From Gaiellasilicea sp963745775 (lineage in GTDB: Bacteria; Actinomycetota; Thermoleophilia; Gaiellales; Gaiellaceae), in the NCBI GenBank assembly GCA_963745775.1, contig CAVUYY010000015.1, forward strand, positions 62,001-126,000: a stretch of DNA of 64,000 nt. Direction: 5' to 3'. The notes under the pieces were generated by a model. The model did not search any database and was not told the origin of the DNA. It saw only the letters and a list, made by a program, of their open reading frames with translations. A program made the position numbers and the translations under genes. Position 1 is the first letter of the stretch. Every line of letters starts with the position of its first letter. Below are positions 35,483 to 44,155 of this stretch, piece after piece.

Positions 35483-36067
35483 ATGGCCGAGGTAGTGCTG
35501 TACCACCACATTCAAGGGCTGACCGAGGGAGTGCAGTCGTTTGCCGACGAGCTGCGGCAGGCGGGGCACACGGTCCACACCCCGGATCTGTTCGACGGGC
35601 GCACGTTCGCCACGATGGACGAGGCCTTCACCTTCGTTCGGGAGGCGGGCGACGCGCTCGACGCGAAGGCGGACGGTGTCGCGCAAGCGCTGCCGGACGC
35701 GCTCGTCTACGCAGGTATCTCGTGGGGTGTCGGCGCCGCACAGCGGCTCGCCCAGACGCGCGCCGGCGCGCGTGGTGCGCTCCTCTACGAAGCGTGCTTC
35801 CCGATCACGGGCGAATACGCCTTCGGTCCGTGGCCCACCGGAATGCCCGTTCAAGTCCACGGCAAGGCAGACGACGAGTTCTTCGCACACGAGGGCGACA
35901 TCGACGCCGCCCGCGAGCTGGTCGCGATGGTCGGGCCCGACCAGGCCGCACTGTTCGTCTACCCCGGCGACGAGCACCTCTTCGTCGACTCGTCGCTCCC
36001 GAGCTACGACCCCGACGCGACGGCGCTCGCGCTGCAGCGCACCGTGCACTTCCTCTCCCTGCTGTGA
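35483..36067 (+). CDS. Dienelactone hydrolase family protein
   Basis: A 194-residue alpha/beta hydrolase. The nucleophile elbow is GISWG (Ser); the acid Asp sits in GKADDEFF and the His in DEHLF, the arrangement of the small DLH-like family. Many members have Cys in place of Ser. It has an AGGAGG ribosome binding site before ATG 35483. Divergence from the ArsR-type regulator suggests it is induced by its substrate, which is unknown. Confidence 0.82.
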   Translation: MAEVVLYHHIQGLTEGVQSFADELRQAGHTVHTPDLFDGRTFATMDEAFTFVREAGDALDAKADGVAQALPDALVYAGISWGVGAAQRLAQTRAGARGALLYEACFPITGEYAFGPWPTGMPVQVHGKADDEFFAHEGDIDAARELVAMVGPDQAALFVYPGDEHLFVDSSLPSYDPDATALALQRTVHFLSLL

Positions 36068-36093
36068 TCGGCAGCTGCCGGGTCGGGTCGGAC

Positions 36094-37066
36094 TTAGCGA
36101 GCGGCGAGTGCCTGCGCGATGCCCGACGGGAGAGGGTCAGCGCGCTCCTCCCACCATTCCGGTTGGGATTCCTCCGCCCACGCGTCGAAGATCAGCCGTA
36201 GCTGCGCGACTCGTTGCTGGTCGGCCTCGGCCGCGTGCTTGGCGCTGTCGAAGCCACCGAGCCAGTAGGGGACGAACGGCGCGAGGGCCGCGCTCATCGC
36301 GGTCGCGAGCGGCTCTCGCGCGTCCGCCCACGTCTCGAGGCGAACCTCGAACGTTACGTCGCCGGTCCGAGCCCAACCGGCAGCAGCCATCTGATCGACC
36401 ACCTCGTGACCGTTCGGCATGCTCGCCTCGAAAAGCGCGTCGCTCGGAGCGCGAACCGACGGTGCGGAGGCGGCATTGCGCATGCATCGCTCGGCGAACT
36501 CGCGGATCGCCTCCAGACCCTCTTCAACGCTCCAGAGCGGCTGCATCGCACTACGGCCGAGCGACTTCTGCACCACTAGGAAGGGCGTGTCCGAGAGAGA
36601 CCCGATTGTCTGCTCGTGGAGATCGTTGCCCGTGATGCCGAGAAGCGGGACTCCCGAACCCCACGCGCGGCAGTGACTCTCGGAGATCAGCTCCCCATCC
36701 ACCCTCAACCGCAGCCCCGGAACGTAGGAGTGAGACAGGAATCCCTCGACACCACCACGCGCGTGGCAGCCGACCTGGAAGGTCGCATCCACCGCGTGGC
36801 TCCGCAGATCGAAATCCCGCCACGTCTCGAGCCGCGCTCCCGGCGGTAGGGCCTCTGGCGACACATTGACGGTATTGCCGCCGTGGTTGTCGAGCACGAC
36901 CAACTCCGAGCGCGCCGCCGGCCAGCAGCCCTTCGCACACCGCCCGAACGTCCGCTTCGAGCCGGGGTCTCCCCGTCTCCCAATACTCGGGCAGACACCC
37001 CCAGATCTCGCGCACGCCCCGGAGCTGCGACGCCCCCTCCATATCGACGCTGACGGCGACAACCAC
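36094..37066 (-). CDS. M55 family D-aminopeptidase (DppA-like), frameshifted
   Basis: The N-terminal SVDMEGAS motif with its metal-binding Asp and Glu, VVLDNHGGN, and the mid-protein CHARGGVEGFLSHS are hallmarks of M55 zinc D-aminopeptidases. From about 36918 the frame changes: the first 50 residues come from GTG 37066, the rest starts ARSELVVLDNHGG, consistent with one extra base. It probably cleaves D-amino acid peptides such as peptidoglycan fragments. The length of about 323 residues exceeds typical DppA because of a C-terminal extension. Confidence 0.75.
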
Positions 37067-37114
37067 CAGCCGACAGTATCGCGCGCGTCCTCCGGTGCGG
37101 ACTGCGCCCCTGGG

Positions 37115-37678
37115 TTAGCGGTGCCGCCGGTACTGCAGCTCGACGATCCCGTTGGTGGAGGCGATGCTGGAGATCAGGTCGAGCCGGTAGGACTTGGGGA
37201 CGCCGTCGAAGAGCCGGGTGCCCTCGCCCGCAACGTAGGGGAACATGCTCAGCTGGAGCTCGTCGATCAGGTCCAGCTGCATGAGCGACCGCCAGAAGCT
37301 GACGCCGCCCCAGACCACGATGTGGCCGTCGCCGCCCTGCCTGAGCTTGTCGATCTCTTCTGCCGTGTCACCCGCGGCGATGGTGGTGTTGGCCCAGTCG
37401 GCCGTCTTCAGGGTCCGGGAGAAGACGACCTTGCGCGCGGCGGTCAGGATCGGGGAGAAGGGGTGGTCGGTGGACTTCATCATCGCCGGGGCGATGCCCT
37501 CGTAGGCGCTGCGGCCCATGATGTGCGCGTACGCGCTCTGGAGAAACTCGAGTTGCGCCGGGTCGTCGGGCTCACGGTTCTCGGGCAGGTCGAAGCAGAA
37601 CTTCCAATACTCGGTGCCCTCGTCGGCGAGAAGGCCGTCGACCGAGTAGTTGAACACTGTCGCTATCAGCTTCCGCAT
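37115..37678 (-). CDS. RibD C-terminal/dihydrofolate reductase-like protein
   Basis: A 187-residue member of the RibD_C family of NADPH-dependent reductases: FNYSVDGLLAD, HIMGRSAYEGI, RKVVFSRTL and VWGGVSFWRSL followed by DELQLSMFPYVAGEGTRLF. These are the usual actinobacterial reductases of unknown substrate, related to the riboflavin enzyme but not part of a rib operon here. It follows its paralogue by 2 bases and is cotranscribed with it. Confidence 0.87.
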   Translation of the reverse strand: MRKLIATVFNYSVDGLLADEGTEYWKFCFDLPENREPDDPAQLEFLQSAYAHIMGRSAYEGIAPAMMKSTDHPFSPILTAARKVVFSRTLKTADWANTTIAAGDTAEEIDKLRQGGDGHIVVWGGVSFWRSLMQLDLIDELQLSMFPYVAGEGTRLFDGVPKSYRLDLISSIASTNGIVELQYRRHR

Positions 37679-37680
37679 GC

Positions 37681-38295
37681 TCAGAGCTCCTTGGTCTGTG
37701 ACGTGTGCACGGGGTAGCGCAGATGCGTGACACCCACGCCGGTGACGACCGTCGGGTCCCCGAGAACGGCGGGTGCGTTCGCGAGGCGGTCGAACAGCCG
37801 CACACCCGTGCCCAGCAAGACGGCAGCCAGATCGATGTGGACCTCGTCGAGCAGCCCGGCGTCCAGGCACTGCTGAATCGTTTGGGCGCCGTGCACTCCC
37901 ACGGATTTCGGGTCGGCAGCTGCTTTCGCTCGAGCAACAGCGCTTTCGATGCCGTCGGTGACGAACTGGACTGTCGAGCCGAGCCGTGGCCAGCCGTCGG
38001 GCACGTGGTGGGTGACGACGAACGCGGGGATATCCCAGGGATGCTGGCCACCCCAGCCGTCGGCCCGCTCGAACGTGCGCCGGCCAGTGAGCATGGCGCC
38101 GATCTCGGCCTGCAAGCCTCTCAGGTGGTCGGCGCTCGGCGCCGAGACGCGGAACGTCATGCCGGATGTCGTGCTCGCTGTGAGGACCTCGACGTCGCCT
38201 GAGAAGTACCAGTCGAACACTTCATCGACCCCGTCGTTCGCGTCGGCGACGTACCCGTCGAGAGACATCGACATGATTGCGATCACCTTGGCCAT
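37681..38295 (-). CDS. RibD C-terminal/dihydrofolate reductase-like protein, tandem paralogue
   Basis: A 204-residue paralogue of the downstream gene with the same landmarks: MSMSLDGYVAD, AMLTGRRTFERADGWGG, VTHHVPDGWP and VHGAQTIQQCLDAGLLDEVHIDLAAVLLGTGVRLF. The tandem is a common actinobacterial arrangement. The start is ATG 38295. Its substrate is unknown. Confidence 0.87.
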   Translation of the reverse strand: MAKVIAIMSMSLDGYVADANDGVDEVFDWYFSGDVEVLTASTTSGMTFRVSAPSADHLRGLQAEIGAMLTGRRTFERADGWGGQHPWDIPAFVVTHHVPDGWPRLGSTVQFVTDGIESAVARAKAAADPKSVGVHGAQTIQQCLDAGLLDEVHIDLAAVLLGTGVRLFDRLANAPAVLGDPTVVTGVGVTHLRYPVHTSQTKEL

Positions 38296-38431
38296 GATGC
38301 AGCTCCATCGACGGAGACGAGCGTGGTGGTCAGTTTCATTTGCTTGCCCCTTCTCTCGTGGTGATCGTCCTCGGTACGACCGGATCGAGGGGCGGATCTC
38401 ATCGGGCGACGCCAAACAGGTCCGTTCCTAC

Positions 38432-38902
38432 CTAGTCGAGGCGCAGAATCGTCTCCTCGATCTCCTCACCGCGACCGCGTGCGAAGCCGCGGTCGACGCC
38501 AACGCGTCGGAACCCAGCCTTCTCCAGCACTCGAAGCGAAGCGATGTTGTCCGAGGCCGCGCGGGCGTACACCGGTCGTTCGGCAGTCTCGGCAAGAACG
38601 ATCTGTAGTGCTGCGCTCGCGATGCCTTTCCCCCAGTGCGCTCGGCCTACCCAGTAGGTCACCTCGAGCTGATCGTCGATTCGGAAGGAACCGATCGTTC
38701 CGGCGACTACTCCATCGACCTCGATGACGCGGTGCGAGACGCTCGGATCGGCCCGCAGGCGCGACGTCCGGTCGAGAAACGCGCGGCGATCGGTCTGATC
38801 CTCGGCCGTGAAGGCGGCCATTCGGATCGACTCCGGGTCCATCACCTGCTGATAGATCGTGTCGAGATCCCCGTCCTCGAGCGGCCTCAGCGAGACGTTC
38901 AT
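38432..38902 (-). CDS. GNAT acetyltransferase (RimJ/RimL-like)
   Basis: A 156-residue GNAT protein. LRPLEDGDLDTIYQQ opens it, and the acetyl-CoA loop is YWVGRAHWGKGIASAALQIVL, followed by VYARAASDNIASLRVLEKAGFRRVG. This variant acetylates small amines or protein N-termini; the target is unknown. ATG 38902 is preceded by TAAGAT (38910-38915) at 7 nt, suggesting leaderless translation. A longer open frame upstream is antisense to the cupin gene. Confidence 0.85.
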   Translation of the reverse strand: MNVSLRPLEDGDLDTIYQQVMDPESIRMAAFTAEDQTDRRAFLDRTSRLRADPSVSHRVIEVDGVVAGTIGSFRIDDQLEVTYWVGRAHWGKGIASAALQIVLAETAERPVYARAASDNIASLRVLEKAGFRRVGVDRGFARGRGEEIEETILRLD

Positions 38903-38909
38903 CTGGGCG

Positions 38910-38915
38910 ATCTTA
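38910..38915 (-). promoter_or_regulatory. -10 box of a leaderless promoter for the GNAT gene
   Basis: Minus-strand TAAGAT lies seven nt before ATG 38902. It faces the divergent cupin promoter at 38954-38959. Confidence 0.45.
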
Positions 38916-38953
38916 AGGGTGGCCGGAATGACGCCTGCTCGTGGGGCGCACCG

Positions 38954-38959
38954 TAGGAT
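38954..38959 (+). promoter_or_regulatory. -10 box of a leaderless promoter for the cupin gene
   Basis: TAGGAT is six nt before GTG 38966, supporting that GTG as the start. Confidence 0.5.
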
Positions 38960-38965
38960 TCCACC

Positions 38966-39370
38966 GTGCCGTTCACGCTCAGGAACATCAAGGAGGATCT
39001 GGAGGACATCGGCTCGAGGTTCGACGGCGCGCCGGATCTGGAGTTCCGCTTGGCGACCGACGCGCTCGAGCTCGAGAAGTCCGGCCTGAGCTACCAGCGC
39101 GTCCCGCCCGGCTATCGCTTTCCGTACGGGCACACGCACGAGACGCAAGAGGAGGTGTACGTGGTCGTGCGCGGGAGCGGGCGGATGAAGCTCGACGACG
39201 AGATCGTCGAACTCGAGGAATGGGACGCGGTGCGCGTTCCGCCCGGTACGTGGCGAGGCTACGAGGCCGGGCCGGAGGGCCTCGAGATCCTCGTCATCGG
39301 CGCGCCCAGTCTCGGCGAAGCTCGGCGCGAAGACGTCGACGGCCGGCGCGACTGGTGGGCCGACGAGTGA
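38966..39370 (+). CDS. Small cupin domain protein
   Basis: A 134-residue single-cupin protein. FPYGHTHETQEEVYVVVRGSG has the His-His-Glu cluster for metal binding and LEEWDAVRVPPGTWRGYEAG forms the second motif. It could be an isomerase, dioxygenase or sensor; nothing nearby settles it. It is followed after 33 bases by the YecM-like gene, so the two may be cotranscribed. Confidence 0.8.
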   Translation: MPFTLRNIKEDLEDIGSRFDGAPDLEFRLATDALELEKSGLSYQRVPPGYRFPYGHTHETQEEVYVVVRGSGRMKLDDEIVELEEWDAVRVPPGTWRGYEAGPEGLEILVIGAPSLGEARREDVDGRRDWWADE

Positions 39371-39403
39371 CCGCTCCCTAAACCTGGCCGAGGAGGATGC
39401 CAC

Positions 39404-39997
39404 GTGGCGACGTCTGATCCGATCGCCGAGATCATCGGGGACTATCGAGCCTTCGCGGCGATGCAGCGCGACCGTCTTGTTGCCCGCGGCATCGATATCG
39501 CGCCGTATGCGCTCAGCCACCTCGCGGTCCGCGTCGCTGATTGGGACCTGTATGTCCACCAGCGGACGCTTCTCGAGCGCCATGCGAGGACGAACCACGA
39601 GAACGTCTGGAACGGGCGTCCGATCTCCTTGATCGTGCTCGCCGAGCCGCTTGATGTCCTCGGCGGAACTCCGGTCTCGCGGATCGAGCTCATCCCGCCC
39701 GTTCATCAGCGTGTCTACCGGATGGGCCTCGAGCACCTCGGCGTCGTCGTCGGCGAGGAGGTCGATGAGTTCTCGCGAGTGCATCGGGCCGTGCTGACTG
39801 GGCAGCAGTTCCAGAGTGCCGACATCGAGCCGTACTACATCTTGTTCGAGGACTTCACCCACGTGAAGTTCTACCGGCGCTCCTTCTTCGACGTCGTCGA
39901 GGACGAGGTAGGCGGCTTCGACGGCTTCAGCCACGTCGACGACTGGGTGCCACAGCGGCTGGTCACCGCCACCGGCCCGAACCCGCTGCCGCGGTGA
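39404..39997 (+). CDS. YecM-like VOC-fold metal-binding protein
   Basis: A 197-residue protein similar to Escherichia coli YecM: YALSHLAVRV, WNGRPISLIVLAEPL, SRIELIPPV and MGLEHLGVVV, placing His and Glu where the VOC fold binds metal. The E. coli protein has a solved structure but no established reaction. It starts at GTG 39404 after a GAGGAGG site. No link with neighbours is evident. Confidence 0.7.
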   Translation: MATSDPIAEIIGDYRAFAAMQRDRLVARGIDIAPYALSHLAVRVADWDLYVHQRTLLERHARTNHENVWNGRPISLIVLAEPLDVLGGTPVSRIELIPPVHQRVYRMGLEHLGVVVGEEVDEFSRVHRAVLTGQQFQSADIEPYYILFEDFTHVKFYRRSFFDVVEDEVGGFDGFSHVDDWVPQRLVTATGPNPLPR

Positions 39998-40056
39998 CCT
40001 AGCCTGCCGCCTGGCTAGCTCCGAGTGTCGAGCGAGGTCACGGCCAGGTTGCGCGC

Positions 40057-40755
40057 CTATCGACGGGCCACGAAGACGTACTCACGGCTGTCGTCGTCGA
40101 GCGGTTCCCCATTGAATCCGCCGTAGAGAGCTTCGAGGCGCAGGCCCGCGACGTCGAGGAGACCCAGCCATTCGTTCTTGGTTGCCCACCAGAGCGAACC
40201 GGTTCCACCGTCGTCCAAGGTGATGTCGACCCGGTTATCGCTGACGCTGTAGTGGTTCGTGTGCGGCAACGGCACTCCGGGGTTCGCGTCGGCGTGCTGG
40301 CCGTCCATGGCAGACGCGATGTGATGGTCGAAGGCGAATGCGTTCCAGGCGAAACGACCGTGAGGCAGGAGCGACGCCGCGACGCGCTCGAAGCAGCGGC
40401 GACGGTCGGCCCAGGTGGGCAGATGCAGCAGAGACCGGCCGGGGCAGTAGATCAAGGCCGCGGGATCCTCGAGTTCGAGCTCCCGGATGTCACCCTCGCG
40501 CAGGTCGATCTCGACTCCCTGCTCAGCCGCGTACAGCCGTGCCTGCGCGAGCATCCCCCGAGAAGAGTCAATCCCGACGACAAGCCTCCCCGTTGCCTGA
40601 GCGACCGGGATCGCAACTCGCCCGGTACCAACGGCAAGCTCGACCAGCGGCCCGTCAGCCTCAAGCGCAAGCCCGACGTAGAACGGAACGTCCGCGCTGG
40701 CGCCAGTCGACGACTCCCCGTATCGGTCCGCCCAGGTGTCGTACCAACTCGACAT
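40057..40755 (-). CDS. Class I SAM-dependent methyltransferase
   Basis: A 232-residue methyltransferase with a weak motif I (LVELAVGTGRVAIPVA), acidic motif II residue in VVGIDSSRGML and LREGDIRELEL at motif III. It methylates a small molecule most likely; the target is unknown. ATG 40755 is the likeliest start. Confidence 0.82.
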   Translation of the reverse strand: MSSWYDTWADRYGESSTGASADVPFYVGLALEADGPLVELAVGTGRVAIPVAQATGRLVVGIDSSRGMLAQARLYAAEQGVEIDLREGDIRELELEDPAALIYCPGRSLLHLPTWADRRRCFERVAASLLPHGRFAWNAFAFDHHIASAMDGQHADANPGVPLPHTNHYSVSDNRVDITLDDGGTGSLWWATKNEWLGLLDVAGLRLEALYGGFNGEPLDDDSREYVFVARR

Positions 40756-40882
40756 CGCAACACAACTTACGCGCGAGAGGAGGCGGCCCTCGGCTGCGCG
40801 AGCGTGCCGGAATGACCGCTGCCTACCTTCCGTTGCGCGCACTTATGATCGCGGCATCGGGTCGGAGCGAGAAAGAACGTCC

Positions 40883-41964
40883 GTGAGAGATGGTCGTGTT
40901 GAACGCTACGCCGAGCTTCTGCTCGGTACATGCTTAGGCGTAGAGCGCGGCTGGCAGGTGATGGTGTGGGGCACGCCGTGGGCTCGGCCGCTGCTGGAGG
41001 AGGTCATGAAGCAGCTGGCCGAGCGCGGCGCCTACCCGCTCCTGCGCCTCACCTTCAGCGGCGGCAGCTGGCGAGAACACCGAGCATGGCTGCGGCATGC
41101 ACCGCTCGACGTGATCTCGAGCCGGCATCGATCGAGGTACACGCGCGGGAGCAGTGTGATGCGTGGCTCGGCGTGTCGGCCCCGGAAAACACACGTGACG
41201 GCGCGGACATCCCGGCCGAGCGAACGAGCGCTCTCGAGAAGGCGTATCGCGACGCCAGGTCAGGCCTCAACGAGGACTCTCCCTCGGTGATGTGCTGGTA
41301 CCCGACGCCGGCGCTGGCCCAGGACGCCGGAATGACGTTGCCTGCGTTCGCCGACTTCCTCTACGGCTCCTGCCTGATCGACTGGAAGAGGATGCACAAG
41401 CGAATCTCGCGTCATGCGCAACTGCTCGACGAGGCGGAGGAAGTCCGGATCGTCGGCGACGAAACGGATTTGCGGCTGTCCGTGGCCGGTAGGCGCGCGG
41501 ACGTCGACGCCGGCACCGGCAACATGCCGGGCGGCGAGTTCTTCGTCTGCCCGGTCGAGACGTCGGCCGAGGGCACGATCGCATTCACGGAGTTCCCCGC
41601 GATGCTGGGCGGCCGCGAGATACGGGGCATCCGTCTTCGCTTCTCGGAAGGCCGCATCGTTGATGCGTCAGCCGACAGCGAAGAAGACTTCCTGATCGAG
41701 ACACTCGACACCGACGAAGGCGCGCGCCGCATCGGCGAGCTCGGGATCGGCTGCAACCCCGGCATTGACCGCTACATGCGGAACGTCTACTTCGACGAAA
41801 AGATGAACGGAACCATCCACCTCGCGCTCGGCTACGGCTTCGACTACATCGGCGGCACGAACGTCTCGGCGATCCACTGGGACATCGTCAAGGACCTCCG
41901 CTTCGGTGGGCGCATCGAGCTCGACGGCAAGGTCGTGCAGGAAAACGGCATCTGGGTCGCCTGA
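40883..41964 (+). CDS. M29 family aminopeptidase (AmpS/PepS-like), frameshifted
   Basis: The N-terminal half starts VRDGRVERYAELLLGTCLGVERG and the C-terminal half ends GELGIGCNPGIDRYMRNVYFDEKMNGT then IHLALGYGF, a signature of the M29 metal site. The two are in different frames; the change is near 41105, consistent with a missing base. The mid-region has LIDWKRMHKR and GRRADVDAGTGNMPGGEFF typical of the family. It releases N-terminal amino acids from peptides. GTG 40883 is chosen by alignment. Confidence 0.78.
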
Positions 41965-42344
41965 ACCGCAGTACCCGAACGCTGGCCGACGCGGGAGCCT
42001 CGCCGTACCCACGTTAGGTTTGGTTGGTGAGCGGACTCGTCGTCAGGCCGGCGCGCGAAACGAGCGACACGATGGCCGCGACATAGATCGCGGTCTTGTG
42101 ACCGTGCCGTCGCTTGGGCCAGCGTTCGGGAGTGTCACATGAAGCGCTTGCCCCCTAACGAGTTCGCTCGCCTACGGTGCGCGAGTGAAGAAGGACACTG
42201 CACACTCCCGCCCGCTTTCCCGCCGCGTGGCGAGCTGCTCGTCGCCTTTGCGCTTGAGACCGCGTGTCTCCGGAGCGGCTGGGTCTACGACCGCACGCCC
42301 GAACCTCGCATGCGATGCGATGAGTTTTGTCGGCGACCGCGGTC
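41965..42344. other. Gene-poor stretch, 380 bp
   Basis: Between the M29 and ECF sigma genes I see no convincing gene. The longest plus-strand frame (from 42139) runs into the sigma gene in a wrong frame and has no family features. No tRNA, terminator or repeat was recognised. Confidence 0.4.
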
Positions 42345-42350
42345 TACCCT
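42345..42350 (+). promoter_or_regulatory. -10 box of a leaderless promoter for the ECF sigma gene
   Basis: TACCCT is six nt before ATG 42357. Confidence 0.5.
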
Positions 42351-42356
42351 GGTGAG

Positions 42357-43407
42357 ATGGCTGTCGCGTCTACACGTACGCAGCTGGAGCACGAGCTGCT
42401 CGACTCTGCACGAGGGGGCGACGAGCACGCGTTCGGGCGGATCGTCGAGCACCATCGCGGCGAGCTACATGCCCACTGCTACCGCATGCTCGGATCGGTG
42501 CACGACGCAGACGATGCACTGCAGGACGCCCTCCTGCGCGCGTGGCGCGGCTTGCCCGGATTCGACGGCCGCAGCTCGCTCCGCACCTGGCTCTACGCGA
42601 TCACGACCAACGTCTGTCGCGACGTGATCGCGCGACGGCCGAAGCGGCAGCTGCCGCTCGGCTACGGCCCGGCCAGCTCGTCGACGACGCAGATCGGTGA
42701 GCCGGTGGTCGAGTCCGCTTGGATCGAACCCTATCCGGACGAGACACTCGGCTTGCCCGACGGCTACGGCTCGCCGCACGCTCGCTACGAGCAGCGCGAA
42801 GCACTGGAGCTCGCCTTCGTCGCCGCGGTTCAGCACCTGCCCGGGCACCCAGCGCGCGGTCCTCATCCTGAGAGAGGTACTCGGCTTCTCGGCACGCGAG
42901 GTCGCCGATTCTCTCGACACGTCAGTGCCATCGGTCAACAGCGCACTTCAACGGGCGCGGAAAGCCGTCGCCGAGCGCCTTCCAGCCCGAAGCCAGCAGG
43001 CCACCCTTCGCTCACTGGGCGACGGACGAGTCCGAGAGATCGTCGAGGCGTATGTCGATGCCTGGTCGAAGGGCGACGTCGACGCCGTTCGCGTGCTCCT
43101 CGCCGAGGACGCGGTCTTCTCGATGCCGCCATGGTCGAGTTGGTGGCGCGGCCGCGATACGGTCGCTCGGTTTGCGAAGGAGGCTGCGGAGTTCTGCGCG
43201 GCGGCCCTCACCGTGCCAATCACCGCGAATGGGCAGCCCGCGGTTGCGTACTACAGCCTGAACTCCGACACGGGCACCTACCGCGCGTCCGCGATCGACG
43301 TCCTCACGCTCGACGGAGCCCTGATCGCCGAGATCACCGCCTTCGTCACACCGGACGCCTTCGCGCGCTTCGGCCTGCCGGAGGAGCTGGCCTGCGCTGC
43401 CCCGTAA
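42357..43407 (+). CDS. ECF sigma factor with SnoaL-like C-terminal domain (SigX5/TIGR02960 type), frameshifted
   Basis: Region 2 is visible as YRMLGSVHDADDALQDALLRAWRG and LRTWLYAITTNVCRD. Region 4 is TQRAVLILREVLGFSAREVADSL and VPSVNSALQRARK. A SnoaL-like domain follows (IVEAYVDAWSKGDVDAVRVLLAEDAV). These long ECF factors with a C-terminal extension usually need no separate anti-sigma; the extension is regulatory. The frame changes near 42842 in a CCCGGG run, consistent with one extra base. Repaired it is about 349 residues. Confidence 0.82.
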
Positions 43408-43529
43408 GAAGCAAGCCGTACGGGTTCGGAACGAAATCTAGCCACGACTTGAAACCACATCCGACACGACGGCGGTCGCATGCGCCAGCGTTCCGTAATG
43501 ACGCCTGAGCGCACGGAGTGTCGCCTGTT

Positions 43530-44075
43530 CTATCGCGCGGCGAACTTGTCGAGGATCTGAGCGGCGGCATCCTCGGCTGAGGTCGTAGCAAGGTCGATTG
43601 TCACGCTCTCCGGGTCGGCGACCGCGGTGAAGTCTTCGTACTGATCGAGCAGGCGCTCAAGTGTCGCTGTGTCTGCGATCTTTCGGTGCTGGCGGCGACT
43701 CTGCTCAACGACACGTTGAAGCAGTACGGCGCGTGGAGCGAACAAGCGGACGTAGAGAACGCGCCCACCCGCCTGTTGATAGGGAAGGATGATGTCGGCC
43801 ACATGCTGCTCGTCGCCCGGTGCGAACACGTACGTGTAGATCAGGTCGATCCCCTCGTCGGCCGCGGCAGTGACGAGGCTTCGTCTGAAGTTCCCGACCA
43901 CCCGCCAGAAGGTCTCTGTTCCGTACGGCAGGACCTCGGCCACAGGGTCGATCGTGAGGTGGTTGTGGACGATCTTGAACGGCTCGCGCAGGGCGATTGC
44001 TTGTGCCACGGTGAGCTTGCCGACCGCAGGCGGCCCGTAAAGAAAAACGAAGCGTGGTGCAGTCACGGCCACCAA
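43530..44075 (-). CDS. Small P-loop kinase-like ATPase
   Basis: A 181-residue protein with Walker A FLYGPPAVGKLTVAQ near the N-terminus, an AAA_33/shikimate kinase-like core (IVHNHLTIDPVAEVL, LYVRLFAPRAVLLQRV) and a late TIDLATTSAEDAAAQIL segment. It may phosphorylate a small molecule or nucleoside. The start may be TTG 44075 or GTG 44066; CATAAT eight nt before the latter would allow leaderless initiation there. Confidence 0.75.
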   Translation of the reverse strand: MVAVTAPRFVFLYGPPAVGKLTVAQAIALREPFKIVHNHLTIDPVAEVLPYGTETFWRVVGNFRRSLVTAAADEGIDLIYTYVFAPGDEQHVADIILPYQQAGGRVLYVRLFAPRAVLLQRVVEQSRRQHRKIADTATLERLLDQYEDFTAVADPESVTIDLATTSAEDAAAQILDKFAAR

Positions 44076-44155
44076 TTATGCGGCTCCTACGGTGAGTGCA
44101 ACCTGGTGGGCGAGCGTGCTTTCGCCCGAAAACAACCCGCGCCGACGTGCGCCGG

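Noticed and set aside
40753..40767. CAACACAA near the methyltransferase start as a sixth palindromic element
   Set aside because: It lacks the matching left arm and the AAGTC end.
42139..42627. A possible gene upstream of the ECF sigma factor
   Set aside because: It runs into the sigma gene in a wrong frame and has no family features, while the sigma start is fixed by a TACCCT box and by homology.
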